NCBI GenBank assembly: GCA_031213475.1
Contig: JARUPZ010000024.1
Location: 5,189,437-5,253,436 of the forward strand
Source: Nereocystis luetkeana
Taxonomy: Eukaryota; Sar; Phaeophyceae; Laminariales; Laminariaceae
DNA: 64,000 nt
Reading direction: 5' to 3'
Both the position numbers and the translations under genes were made by a program. The notes under the pieces are model-generated. The model made no database searches. It was not told the origin of the DNA and saw only the letters and a program-made list of their open reading frames with translations. Below, piece after piece: positions 45,428 through 56,257 of this stretch; position 1 is the stretch's first letter, and every line of letters starts with the position of its first letter.

Positions 45428-45867
45428 CTGATAATCGTCCGAGTTGCTGCCCGGTCGAGGTCTCTTCAGCGAAAGCGCCCCTCCCCCCGCCGGCGCAGCC
45501 GGGGACTCCCACCCCACGATCGAAGACCCCCCCCTCCCCCGTGACCCCGCAGACGCTAACCGCGCTTGGTTGTTCAACTCCTCCCAGGGATTCGCCGAGC
45601 CCCTCATCGCGGTCCCCTGCCCCCCTCCGCCACTAAGCGGCGACGTGGAAAACCCGGAACCGCAGTGGTGCATGCTCGAAGGATGACGCCCCGGGTTGGA
45701 GGCTGTTGCCGTCGCTGTCGCCGCCGCAGAAGACCCCGACCCGGACCCCGACCCTAACGCCGACGCGGATAGCAGCGTCGGCTGTTGGGGAGCAAGAGAA
45801 AGTGGCGGGGGTGACAGTGGATGCGGCTGTCCGTATCCTCCGCTTCCTCCTGCCCCTACTGCGCCGT

Positions 45868-45898
<31 letters not shown>

Positions 45899-47038
45899 CA
45901 CGCCTCCGGTAAACGAGGGCGCCGCCGCCGCCTGCTGCGGTTGCGCTTGCCCTTGCCCTAAGCCTTGGGCTTGCCGTCGTGCCCCTCCCGCGCTCACACC
46001 AATGCCGCAGCTACCGCCACCGCCTCCGCTACCGCTACCGCTACCCTCTCCCGCAGGCATCAGAGAAGCCGAGTGCGGATGTCCCGTAGAAAACGTCACG
46101 AGAGAGTTGTCCCACACCAGTTGGGGCGCCCCCAGCTGCGCATGCTGCGGCGCCGCCGCCGTCGCCGCCGCCGCCGCCGCCCGCCCCCCTCTATCTTCGC
46201 CGCCGATGGTAGCTACAAGCATGTCCCGCTCCCACTCGTCCAACTGGGCACCGCCGTCGTCGGCGCTTCCGCCTATGTCAAACGCACCGCTCCCCCCCCC
46301 CCCCCCCCCGCCCGCCGCCACAAATATCACCGTCGCTAGTGCTTACTCCCGGGGTGGAAGCCACGGGAGACGTGCGGCCCGTGGAATCATCCACAGATTC
46401 CATGGAGGATGGCGGCGGCAGCTCCAGCGGTTGTTGACGGCCGCTACTACCGCCGCCGCCGCCGCCACCGATCGCGGGCGAGGGATGTCTCGCCTTTTCC
46501 GACGCCCTCACCCCCGAGAGCATGTCGAAATTTCTAAACTGCATCACCGCACCAGAGCCGCCGGCATCACCACCGCCACCACCAACATCACCAACGGCGC
46601 TACAAATGCTGCTGTTGCTGCTGCTCTCTATTTCTACAGCCGCATGCATGCTGCCGCCGCCGCCGCCGTTTCCAAGACCGTTCGCGGTCATCGGCGGCGA
46701 CGGCACCAGGGGAGACACCGGGGCGGCGGAAGCAGCATTAGCAGCAGCAGCAGCGGTAGCAGCCGCGACAGCGGCGGCGGCGGCGGTGAGGCTGTCAAGC
46801 GGCGGCCGAGGGGCCGGAGGAGGGGCGATGGGCGCGGGGGGCTCCTCCTCGTCGTCGGTGCTGTCGAGAGACAGGTCGAACACTTCGGGCTCACCAGCGG
46901 CGTCAGCAGCTGGTTCGGCTGCTGCTGCTGCTGCTGCTGCTGCTGCAGGGGGGCTAGAGTCGTCTCCGCCGTAAAGGGCTAAGCCCACAGCCTCGTCCGC
47001 CCCCAAATCGACCGCCGAGTCCTCACCGTGGTTGCCTC
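45428..47038 (-). CDS. SUMO E3 ligase (PIAS/SIZ-like), long low-complexity exon
   Basis: Enters at TTTCCAACCTCAG in phase 1 and ends SDDYQ before GTATTG. Near its start lies EVFDLSLDSTDDEEE (about 46842-46888), a hydrophobic core followed by Ser/Asp/Glu: the form of a SUMO-interacting motif, as found C-terminal to the SP-RING in PIAS/SIZ proteins. The remaining roughly 480 residues are Ala, Gly, Ser, Pro and Gln runs with short unique patches (MQFRNFDMLSGVRASEKAR; LDEWERDMLVATIGGEDRGG; NPWEELNNQARLASAG). The frame is broken at an 18-C run (46292-46309 on the plus strand): one base fewer would join the two halves. If the GTATTG donor is not used, the frame stops at TAA 45335-45337. Confidence 0.65.
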
Positions 47039-47387
47039 CTGAGGTTGGAAAGCATGAGGGGGAAAGAACATGTCTATACATCTACACTCGTAATAGATGC
47101 AAGAACGTTGAGGTCGTGACTTTGGATTGAAAACACTCGGATGAGAGACAGAAAGCCAAGCCAAGACGACAGGACACGACGACGCCCAAACGACCCCTTT
47201 CCGCACGACCCCCACCTCACCACGCCAAAAACGTCGGCTAAGCTTCTCTCGACTCAACCCACCCTACCCCACCCCACCCCACACTTCCCTGCCTCCCTCG
47301 AAGGAGTTTTTGTGCATTCTCGTCCTTCCTCTTCAGCTAGGTACGCTTTCCTCACCCCCAACTCCCGCTGCAACCCTTGACCTAGCC

Positions 47388-47476
47388 CTTTTAGGACTGC
47401 AGTCCCGTTTTGGGGGCAAACCCCGCCATTTTCAAGTCGTTTGCCCCCGAAACGGGAATGCGGTGCTAAAAGGGAC
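47388..47476. mobile_element. MITE-2, diverged
   Basis: CCCTTTTAGGACTGCAG and its inverse; several GGGGGC substitutions, ends not TTAA. Confidence 0.76.
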
Positions 47477-47599
47477 AGCTAGCTTCGGCAGCAAGGTTCA
47501 CTTGTACGTACGTGAGGTGGGCACCCCGACAAAAGCCTAACCCCAACCCTAACCCCCGACCGCGTGAGAAATTTCTCTGAATTTTCTTGGAACGAGCAT

Positions 47600-47641
47600 T
47601 TTGTTGTCGTTGTCGTTGTTATTGTTGTCGTTGTCGTTGTT

Positions 47642-47673
<32 letters not shown>

Positions 47674-47675
47674 AG

Positions 47676-47731
<56 letters not shown>

Positions 47732-47745
47732 GCTGTTGTTGTTGT
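47600..47745. repeat. (GTT)n microsatellite with GTC interruptions
   Basis: About 45 triplets; the cause of the poly-Val, poly-Asn and poly-Thr open frames. Confidence 0.93.
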
Positions 47746-48074
47746 CTTCGCATTCAATCGTTACTCCTACCCAACGCCATGCGCACCCCGCGTCCGTCCC
47801 GATTCTTCGTCTGTAGAAAGAGGTACAAAACAGAGGCGGTCCGGTGAAGAGTCCGCGGGGTCTCTTCACTTAACCGAAACCATTTTTTCGAAGAAGACGG
47901 AGGGCAACGCCGTGGTTGGACAAAAAAAAACAATACACTGCTCACCCCCGCTGCCGCCGCCGCCTCCTCCTCCTCCTCCTCCTGCTCCTCCTCCGCCGCC
48001 GTTGTCGAGGAGGACGCCAACCACGGAGGACGATCCGAGAGAGAGCCCTCCATTTCCAGCACCAGCACCAGCAC

Positions 48075-48117
<43 letters not shown>

Positions 48118-48282
48118 GGACGCCTGCATCTTCTTCCGATCCCGCCGACTCTTACCCGCCTGTCGCCGCCACCGCGGTTGAGGAGGGAAGGTTCAAGTTC
48201 AAGTTGAGGCTTGACGGTCACAGGGGTCTACCAAGGGTTGAGTTGTGAGGCACAGGTGATGCTCGAGGGTCAGGGCTAAGTC

Positions 48283-48380
48283 GTAACCCTCGTAGGGTAA
48301 AAAATTGCGGTCCCGGTTTAGGGCGCGAACCACTCAAGTTCCAAGTAGTTCGCCCCCAAAGCGGGCCTGTGCAGTTCCAA
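48283..48380. mobile_element. MITE-2, heavily diverged
   Basis: TAACCCTCGTAGGG, TTGCGGTCCCGG and GTTCGCCCCCAAAGCGGG retained. Confidence 0.6.
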
Positions 48381-48402
48381 AAAAAAGTTTCAATATTTAT
48401 AC

Positions 48403-48511
48403 TATTACGCGGGACCATATTGAATAGGACCTATGGTACATACAATAACCTACTTATTTCGCTATTTTTACCAACAATATTTGGTCCTATTTACTATGGT
48501 CCCCCGTAATA
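48403..48511 (+). mobile_element. MITE-1
   Basis: Left end TTACGCGGGACC; otherwise complete. Confidence 0.87.
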
Positions 48512-48609
48512 CTGTACTTCGAAGGGGTTTGGGGTGAGGGCTGAGTACACAAGGCCGAGAGCTACGGTTAACGATGAACGGTTAGGGTCACAGGGCAAAG
48601 GGTTTGGGC

Positions 48610-48720
48610 TATTACGGGGGCCCATAGTTAACAGGACCTATGGTATACATAAAAACCTATATGTTTTCAACAATTTTTACTAACAATATTAGGTCCTGTT
48701 AACTATGGCCCCCCGTAATA
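48610..48720 (+). mobile_element. MITE-1, intact
   Basis: GGGCCC/GGCCCC end variant shared with the copies at 33341 and 61136. Confidence 0.88.
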
Positions 48721-48936
48721 ACAGTAAGGTTATGTTTCGAGGTTTCAAGCGTGGGGTTAAGGATATGCGCTCGAGGGTCAGATTTGAGGGTGTACCAGCA
48801 CTTCCTGTAGAAAAAGGGGGTTCAATGCCAGGGACGGGAAATCAGGGCTGACAGCTAAGGCCGTAAGGGTGGCCAGCACCGGCTAGGGTCACTGACGCTG
48901 GCTACGACAAGGGGGCAGCATATTTTAGCAACAGCA

Positions 48937-48943
48937 AACAACG

Positions 48944-48982
<39 letters not shown>
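48937..48982. repeat. (AAC)n microsatellite
   Basis: Fifteen units. Confidence 0.92.
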
Positions 48983-48983
<1 letters not shown>

Positions 48984-49102
48984 AAACAAAAAGACTGAAG
49001 GAGGCGGGAGAGGGGGGAGGGGGGGGGGGGGGGGGTTGCTCAACTAAAGAACTGCTCAACGCCACCGTGACCGCCGATACTGTAGGTGCTTGGACCTTAC
49101 TC

Positions 49103-49210
49103 TTTACGGGGGACCATGCTAAAAAGGACCAAATATTGTTGGTAAAAATAGGTACGTATGTAGGGTTTCGTGTGTACCGTAGGTCCTATTAACGGTGGTC
49201 CCCCGTAATA
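49103..49210 (-). mobile_element. MITE-1
   Basis: Left flank CT, right flank TA. Confidence 0.84.
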
Positions 49211-49499
49211 ATATAATTCGATCGATCACAGTAAAATATCTGCCAGGCATCTGATAGGCTACAGGGGCTGTACCTCGGGGTGCTTGCATCTGAAAAGTCA
49301 GCCGTAGCGCGAGGCTAACAGCTCCGCGAGCGGAGGGACCCTTAGGGGCTCAGAGCTACAGTAAGGTCAAGGGCTAACGGATATACCTGGTACAGCATAG
49401 GGCTAACGGTTACATAGCATAGGGTCAGGGTAACCTCGACGCGGGTCGACGAGGAAAGACGTGGCTCCAAGTATTATCTCGCGAAAAAAAAAAAAAACG

Positions 49500-49655
49500 A
49501 GAGCCTAAGCAGGGAGGGGGGAGGAGAGGGAGAGCCTGCTACGTAACCCCGGACCTGAGTTACAACTAAAGCAGGGAGAGAACAAAAAAAAAGGACGGAG
49601 ACGATCAACGGGGAGAAGAAAAAAAAACAATAATGAAAAAAAAAAAAAACGATTA
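49500..49655 (+). mobile_element. SINE-1-related fragment, diverged
   Basis: GAGCCTGCTACGTAACCCCGGACCTGAGTTACAACT then A-rich tracts; matches the 3' body of SINE-1 in plus orientation. Confidence 0.55.
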
Positions 49656-49766
49656 GGTCTAGCGTCAAGAGTAAGGATCTAGCTAGCGCGAGGGGGAAAA
49701 AGGTCAAGGGTTTGCCACTAGACCTCTTGTTTTTGGGGCAAAACCTCTCGGAATTACATGTAGAGC

Positions 49767-49892
49767 TATTACGGGGGGGGGCACAGTTAATAAGACCAGT
49801 GGTATACACAAAAAAGCCTACCAGGTATATGTGTAACCATTTTTTTTCCAACAATATTTGGTACTATTTGGCTATTATGGTCCCCCGTGATA
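49767..49892 (+). mobile_element. MITE-1 with a TA-CCAGG-TA micro-insertion
   Basis: GCCTACCAGGTATATGTGTAACC where siblings have ACCTATATGTTTAACC; GTGATA right end. Confidence 0.82.
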
Positions 49893-50283
49893 GAGCAGCA
49901 ATGTTGAGGGTCACGGTCGAAAATGGTCGCAGATCGAAAGACTGGGGCCAGGGCTAACGCTCACGGGCTAAGTAAGGTCCAAGAGCAAGTGGTGAAAGCA
50001 TTAGGGTCTGGGGAAAGGAGTATGGCTACGTGAACGCCACGGTCAACCGTAAGGTTCACGGATAAGGGTCAAGATCGCAGCGAAGGGTCCCTGATCACGA
50101 GCAATGGGTGGGGTCAACGTTAAGGACCCAAGGTCAGGGTTAGGATTAACGTCGACTAATAGGGCTAACGACCGGGGCTATGAGGGCTATAACAGGGGTC
50201 CGAGCTGCTGGAATCAATGACGCAGTAACTGGGAGCTGCATACGTAGACAACGGCGTCGGCGCCCGAACGCGGTTTGTTGCAC

Positions 50284-50433
50284 GCCTTATCAAGTCGAAC
50301 ACCTTCTGGTCTTCGAGTATGGGATCCCAGTGACCATCCTTATGAATCTCCACCTCTTCCGCGTCGTTTGTTAGCCCCTGCTCTTCCAAGGTACGGACCA
50401 CCTCGTCCAAGTACGTATCGACGACGAGATCCC
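50284..50433 (-). CDS. SUMO E3 ligase (PIAS/SIZ-like), post-RING exon
   Basis: Acceptor TACGTTGTATTGTAG; the first two bases complete the Gly codon left open by the SP-RING exon (phase 1). Encodes DLVVDTYLDEVVRTLEEQG, then EEVEIHKDGHWDPILEDQK. This is the segment that follows the RING in PIAS/SIZ ligases (D-Y---I, then V-I--DGSW-P). The 3' boundary is the least certain point: a GTGCAA donor below 50284 gives phase 1 and joins the next exon cleanly. If it is skipped, the frame runs on through CVIDSSSSDP to TAG near 50165, which could be a short isoform. Confidence 0.75.
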
Positions 50434-50490
50434 CTACAATACAACGTAAAAAACAAAACAAGGAGGACGAGGAGGAGGACGAGGACGAGT

Positions 50491-50715
50491 GGGGGGGGGG
50501 GGGGGTACTCATTTGTTGCTTGACTTAATCATTTGACCATTGACCACGCATCCCTTTCGAGACGGGGCACCGTTCCTACTCGTAATAGAGACACCTCCAA
50601 ACAATTGGGCGCTCATTACGTCGTTTCCATATACTACATACCAGTAGAAACTTTTTGCTAATCTCATCTCCTTCCTGTTTGGCCGCCTGTGGCCACCATC
50701 TGTCTCCTAGGATAG
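50491..50715 (-). repeat. family B
   Basis: G14 then GTACTCATTTGTTGCTTGAC; includes a TA-CCAG-TA micro-insertion at 50639 absent from the copies at 33.8 and 55.2 kb. Confidence 0.7.
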
Positions 50716-50778
50716 CGATCGTTTTCTCGCTGCTATCTAGTGTGTCAAACTCCTCCATGTCACATTCGTCTATTCGAG

Positions 50779-50872
50779 GGGGGGGGGGGGGGGGGGGGCG
50801 GGGGGCGCACTCATTTGCGGCTTGCGCTAGTCAATTGACCATTGACCACGCATCCCCATTCGAGCCGGAGCA
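50779..50872 (-). repeat. family B, 3' end only
   Basis: G18CGGGGGGCGCACTCATTTG, then GTCAATTGACCATTGACC. The CACTC variant replaces TACTC. Confidence 0.62.
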
Positions 50873-51571
50873 TGAGGTGGGGGCATTGGAGGAGGAGGAA
50901 AAGGAGGACACACGTAAGGAGAACACAACGAAAAAGAGAGGGACTAGAGGGGAACGGGGGGGACGTGCCGAAAATGTCGGCCGCGCTCAAAACGTCTACG
51001 AACTTCGGAGCACACAGCAGCACGCCGGAACCAAACGCCAGGCCTGACGTAATGCCACCGGCATCAACACCAACACCAACCAACATCCGGGCCACAATAA
51101 ACCCCAATGGCAGCGCCGAACACGCGTGACAACGCCGACGACCTTGCCAACATCCTACACCAACATCGATACCAACCCCAGCAACGCCAAAATAAACCAG
51201 GAGCGACCTAACCAACCCTAAACACTACCCCCCACCACCACCACCAATACTAACACAACCGCCACCACCAACCGCAAACCCCAATACCAACACCAGTGAC
51301 ACCAACAACACACCCATGATAAGTACCAACGATACAAACAACACAACAAAATTAAACAAACAAAAAAGCGGGATCGATCAATCGCCAACGATGGGACGGG
51401 AACAAAATACCCCCCTTCCTCCCCATCATACGACTACGGCCATGCACGACATGAGTACCCCCCCCCCCCCCCCCCCCCCCTCCCCCGCCCCGCCCCCCCG
51501 GGCAACATCACCCCCACACCCCCCTCTCCCCTCCACGACGACCCCCCCCCCAAACACTACCAACACCTCAC

Positions 51572-51710
51572 CTGGCTTGAGAGGCATGTTGCACACGCCG
51601 CACTTCCACGCAGCCCCCGCGCAGTCCTTGTTAAAATTAAGGAACGTCTTCAGGTCGAAGCACTGGAGATGCTTGCAAAATCGCCCTCTACCCGGGCACG
51701 TTATCGGAAC
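51572..51710 (-). CDS. SUMO E3 ligase (PIAS/SIZ-like), SP-RING exon
   Basis: Enters at GGAAACCCAG in phase 0, leaves at CCAG before GTGAGG in phase 1. Encodes VPITCPGRGRFCKHLQCFDL, a 15-residue stretch KTFLNFNKDCAGAAW, and KCGVCNMPLKP. The zinc ligands of the SP-RING are the Cys and His of CKH and the two Cys of KCGVC. This domain recruits the SUMO-charged E2 (Ubc9) and drives SUMO transfer in the nucleus. The usual Pro of C-P-x-C is Gly here. It is the strongest single identification in the window. Confidence 0.92.
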
Positions 51711-51929
51711 CTGGGTTTCCACCATGTTGGCGTGGAGGCGGGAGCGAAGGGGAAGGGAAGAGGAGGGCGGGGGGGGGGAAGAGGGGGGGGGGGGGGGGTT
51801 AGCCAACAAATACGCAAATCGCGGCGATATATTTCACGCTTTCACGACTAAGCTGGCCGGACAAAGCTGCAACTACTCACAACACGCCGGGGAGAGAAGG
51901 CGGGGCGGGGGGGGGGGGGGGGGGGGTAC

Positions 51930-52115
51930 TCGATAGGAGAGATGTACTCGATCTCATGCATGGCCGTAGTCGTATGACCAAGGCGGGGGGGGAGGGGTTA
52001 CGCATCGCGCTATGCAGCATCGCCGAACAGTAGCCGTTTGGCCCCACGAGGCCCTCCCATCCCTGTGCACAACGCCGGGACGGAACACGGTCGGGTATCC
52101 ACCGACCAGGCAGAC
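51930..52115 (-). repeat. family A, partial, with an internal insertion
   Basis: G18 then GTACTCGATAGGAGAGATG, GATCTCATGCATGGCCGTAG, a 40-bp foreign stretch, and CCACCGACCAGGCAGACATGG. Confidence 0.65.
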
Positions 52116-52253
52116 ATGGATTTTTGCCTGGCCATGCAGCAATGGGAGAGGAGACGGCTCCGACCGAGACAGCACATACAAACAGTACGAGGACATGACC
52201 GGAACCACAACAAGGAGCACAAGCAAACGAGGCAACAGACACACGCCACTCAC

Positions 52254-52418
52254 GAGACCGAGCGGACACCGCAGGGAGAGCCTCGTGGCCGTCGCCATCA
52301 GCTCGTCGTCGCTGTCCTCGTTGGCATCGTCCTCCTCGTCCTCGTCCTCGCTGCTACCGCCGACCACGTCGAGGTCGAGGTACCCCTTGAAGGATCGTTT
52401 CACTCGCCGTAGGGCCTC
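52254..52418 (-). CDS. SUMO E3 ligase (PIAS/SIZ-like), PINIT/SP-RING link exon
   Basis: 55 codons, phase 0 on both sides: acceptor GTGGAGCAG, donor CTC before GTGAGT. Starts EALRRVKRSFKGYLDLD, the end of the PINIT region. A strongly acidic linker of mostly Ser, Glu and Asp follows, then MATATRLSLRCPLGL, the first strand of the SP-RING (the C-P-L/I-S motif). It reads straight into VPITCPGRGRF of the next exon, which confirms the splice. An acidic linker at this place is also seen in plant SIZ1. Confidence 0.85.
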
Positions 52419-53034
52419 CTGCTCCACGTCGTGTCATGCCAGACACACACACACAAAACAAACAAACAAAAAAGCAAAGGAACCGGGAAACGAAAACAGT
52501 AGTTCATACGGCTATGAAGAGAGCGATTTTTTTTTTTTCTTCTGCATTCCATTTCGATTTTCCTTCTTTTTTTTTTTTTGCTTGTTCAGGCGAACTCATT
52601 TTATTTTATTTTTTTCCGACGTAGTTTCTATTTCAAGGGGGGGTACACAAACACAAACACGAACGAAACAAAAAAACGACCAAAAATACATCAAGCAATG
52701 CTATGCTACATACCTGGTACCAGGCGCATCATCTCATATATACCAGATCGCGCCGCATCGCTTCACAAGGAATTCCATGTGGCATCACACCATATGAAAA
52801 AACAATGAAAATAATAATAATTAACAGCTGTGACCAAGGACATTTCGTCGAAACTCATCTTTGCAACAACCTGTGTGTGATAAATCGATCGCGCGTACTA
52901 CGTGTACGGGTTTTGTATGGCCTACTGCCGGGTACACAAATCCATATACGAATGAGGAAGACAAAATCAGAAGCTGCAGACTCCAAGGAGTGGGTGAGTA
53001 TATATTGGAGAAAGGAAAAAAATAATTATATATA

Positions 53035-54108
53035 GAACTACATACTTAGATCACAACCCCTGAGCGTGCTCGGTTGGTGCATCCCTGGCCTCTCAGAGCT
53101 CCCACTTCCAAACCGCCTCCTTTCATTACTTGCCGGACCTTTCCAGCAGTTCTTTGTTTCCTCGGTCCTTTCTTCCTTTTTTCTTCTTTCGTTTCGTGTG
53201 CGTGCGTGTTCTCCGAGCACGGCATCGCGGGAGGACCCGGCACCGTCGCGAGTGTCAGCGGGTGCTGGCGGGTAGAGGGGGGGTTGCGAGGAGCGCGGTC
53301 GCCGCTTCCGTGCCTAGGCGTCGCGTGTGCCTCGAGACACGAGGGATGCATGAACGGGCTTTGTCTGGCTTCGATTTATGATTGTTGATAGAGTATGTAC
53401 GAGTTATGAAGGTCGTTCGGGAGGGCAAGATACTATTCAAGCGGTGCTTATTTTTGCGACCACGCTAAAGTTGAAAGAGGGAGGTGTGCAGTTTGAGCAC
53501 CAACGTTATCGAGCTGGCGAACGACGGCCACGGTGAGCACCGGGCTTCACGCAAGGCGGGCGACGGGGCTGATTGTGGCAGGGAGTGACAAAAGCTTTAC
53601 CCGGATCGAATCGGTAGCGAGGTGGTGGCGAGAGGGGCGGGCGGCGTACGAGGCTGAGAGAGGAGCTCTTCTGTGCGATTTTTTTTCTTCTTTTTGACCG
53701 GGTGTAAGGTGTTTCAATCAGGCAGAACATTATTACACGAGAGGGGACAGGGATTTTTTTTCCTTTCCGAGTTTTCGGTTTCATTTTCATTGTTTTTGCT
53801 GCTGTGCCGTGCTGTGCTTTCGCTTTCTTCGTACATACGAGTACAGACATAAGAGCATATCGAAAGAAGAAAATAAGTACAGACAGTAGTATCCTTTCCT
53901 ACCTGGGGTATGTACGTACGTACGACATCCGCGACGCGAAGCGTATGTGGCATCCGAGCTGGCGTCGGAGCTGTTTTTTCCTGAAGCATGCCGGCGGGAC
54001 TCTTGGCATTATCAAGTCGCCGGTTTGCAATTACGAACTAAACGTAATCGAGGACCTCCGTCACTTCGGTTAATTTGGTGTACTTTTTTTCTTCCTGAGC
54101 GAAGCTAT
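53035..54108 (+). repeat. 1.1-kb dispersed repeat, copy 2
   Basis: Starts CTACATACTTAGATCACAAC like copy 1; ends at TTCCTGAGCGAAGC without the GC hairpin. Confidence 0.72.
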
Positions 54109-54367
54109 ATATCCAGAGGTTCCACGTAGCTTGTCACGCCCGATAACCCCCCCCTCCCCTTCCATTTACATGGCATACGCCACACGACATGGTCGGCAAC
54201 AACGCGAGGCATCACCTCGATGGCTCGAAAAAAGTCGAAAAAAGAAAAGAAAAGAAAAAGGACTCACCTTCTTGGTAAGGTGGGAGCGTTGCTTGATATC
54301 CCGAAGCACTTCTTCCACACCAACCAGCCTCACCGTCTGGATAAAATGCGCAATACCAAAAAAAAAA

Positions 54368-54395
54368 GGGGGGGGGGGGGGGGGGGGGGGGGGGG
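54368..54395. repeat. poly-G run, 28 G
   Basis: Preceded by an A run; no attached repeat family. Confidence 0.9.
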
Positions 54396-54473
54396 CGGAA
54401 CATTTACACGTGTATATACGTCGAGGAGAAGAAAAAACAAACCGCGCCGGAAACGGGCAAGAATGGATTTAAT

Positions 54474-54570
54474 TAACCCTTTGAGGACCGCAGGCCCGTT
54501 TTGGGGACAAACTACTTGGAATTTGACTGGTTTGTCCCCAAAAGCGGGACTGCGGTTCTAAAAGGGTTAC
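54474..54570. mobile_element. MITE-2
   Basis: TTAACCC left, GGGTTA right; arms GAGGACCGCAGGCCCG and GCGGTTCTAAAA. Confidence 0.83.
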
Positions 54571-54825
54571 AACGAGATTTAATGAAAAATATCGGTTTGA
54601 AGTTTTCGAGAAAAAAAAAAAAAAAAAAAAACGTTGAGTAAACGGATGCGAAAACCAACACAAAGGTTTTATTTAATACCTGCAACAGTAGATAATGATA
54701 ATCGGAAGAACGGAAAGCTCACATCGACGAATGTTGTGTGAATTTTTGAAAAAAATAGAAGAAATCTCTGATATTTCCACAAATGGAAAAATTCGATGCC
54801 TCCCGATATCCAACACTCTACTGCT

Positions 54826-54899
54826 GTTACGGGGGGACATACTAATAGCGATCAGGACCCATCCCGTAAACACAAACCTATATGTTCCAGCATTTTTAT
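54826..54899 (+). mobile_element. MITE-1, left half only
   Basis: GTTACGGGGGGACATACTAATAG to CAAACCTATATG; cut off where a MITE-2 begins. Confidence 0.7.
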
Positions 54900-54990
54900 C
54901 GAACCCATTTAGAACCGCAGTCCCATTAGGGGGACAAACCAGTTCAATTCCAAGTAGTTTGTCCCCACACCGGGACTGCAGTCTTAAGGA
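54900..54990. mobile_element. MITE-2
   Basis: CCCATTTAGAACCGCAG to GACTGCAGTCTTAAGG; directly abuts a truncated MITE-1. Confidence 0.75.
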
Positions 54991-55149
54991 TAAAGCGTAC
55001 TTGGTCCCGATAACAAGGTGCTATGTTCTTCACCCATTACAGCTACAAATATTTGTATGCATGTATTTTTGTGTACTGTGGAATTCCTCAAGACCAACTA
55101 TTAATACTCGTATTGTGGGGAAAAAAAATGAAGGGCTCAAAGGTCTGGG

Positions 55150-55375
55150 TCCCCCCCCCCCAAATCCTAGGAGATAGATGGTGGCCACAGGCGGCCAAAC
55201 AGGAAGGGGATAAGATTAGCTAAAAGTTTCTATGTAATATATGGAAACAACGTTATGAGCGCCCAATTGTTGGAGGTGTCTCTATTAGGAGTAGGAACGG
55301 TACTCCGTCTCGAAAGGGATGCGTAGTCAATGGTCAAATGACTAAGGCAAGCAACAAATAGGTACGCCCCCCCCG
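55150..55375 (+). repeat. family B, plus-strand copy
   Basis: From CCTAGGAGATAGATGGTGGCC to AAGCAACAAATAGGTACG and a C-rich run; the clearest view of family B in its sense direction. Confidence 0.72.
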
Positions 55376-56257
55376 CCCCGCCCCCCGAACCCGCGGTTTA
55401 CCCCGCGCGGTTGTCAGAAACACCGGTACTACTCGTAGACTCTTCAGGATGATCTCCTTGAGTTTCCGAGAGTCTTTTCTTAAACAGGGTTCCGGTTCGT
55501 CCATATTGCCAGTTCTGAGGACATCATGATTTTTACCAAAAATCTCCAAAGATCCATTATTTCTGGTCCCAGTTCTGACAAGCAAAATCATATTTCTTAC
55601 CCCCCCCCCCAGAGAAAACTGATTGGCCGCTCCAAACATCAAAATAGGACTCGCGGAGAAACGGAAACCTTTTCCAGAAAGCTCTCGGAAAGCTCTCCAG
55701 GGAGCATTTCTGAGGGCTCTACTCGGTGTTTGGACTGTTGTCCCGCCGAGTAAAACGCGCACACTCGGCCTCAAAATCCAGTTCCTGGAGCCCAGACATA
55801 GTTCCCCATAATACACGGTATTTACACCAGGCACGAGAAGTTATAAGAATCATTTTTTTTCATCAATAGTGGCATACCATACCAGTACGTTGTAGTGCGA
55901 GTTTGCTGTACTGCTGCAGATACCCCGGCGACCCGCGCACGCGTCGCCTTCCACAACCCTACGAGCATAGAAATGTTCTCCAGCCCCCTTTCGTGAAGAG
56001 GAAAAAGCAGAACACAGCCCAGAAAACGAGAGGAAAAGGACGGTATCCGATCTTTCGATAGAGTCGCAACTTCCGATTTGATGCCGAACCCTTAGATTAG
56101 AGCGGTATATACATATCCAACAATTACGGCAGTATAAAAAGTAGTGGTGGAGGCAGTAGTCCATATACTTCGAAGTATATATATACGTATATATAATATA
56201 TATATATATATATACAGTAGAGTGGATACCCCGGCGTCCCCTACATGTTAATGCGCA

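Larger units (their letters stand above)
48515..50210. repeat. GGGTCA / GGGCTAA-rich degenerate array
   Basis: The words AGGGTCA, AGGGCTAA, GGTTAGGG, AAGGGTC and ACGGTTA recur irregularly over 1.7 kb, broken by four MITE-1 copies. They resemble decayed telomere-like (TTAGGG) variants but lack a regular period. Confidence 0.5.
47039..50283 (-). other. intron of the SUMO ligase gene (3.2 kb)
   Basis: Holds a long (GTT)n run, MITE-2 and MITE-1 copies and a GGGTCA/GGGCTAA-rich degenerate array. No exon seen. Confidence 0.55.

Noticed and set aside
47479..47869. Long poly-Thr, poly-Asn and poly-Val open frames
   Set aside because: They are translations of the (GTT)n microsatellite in different frames; no unique sequence or start supports a gene.
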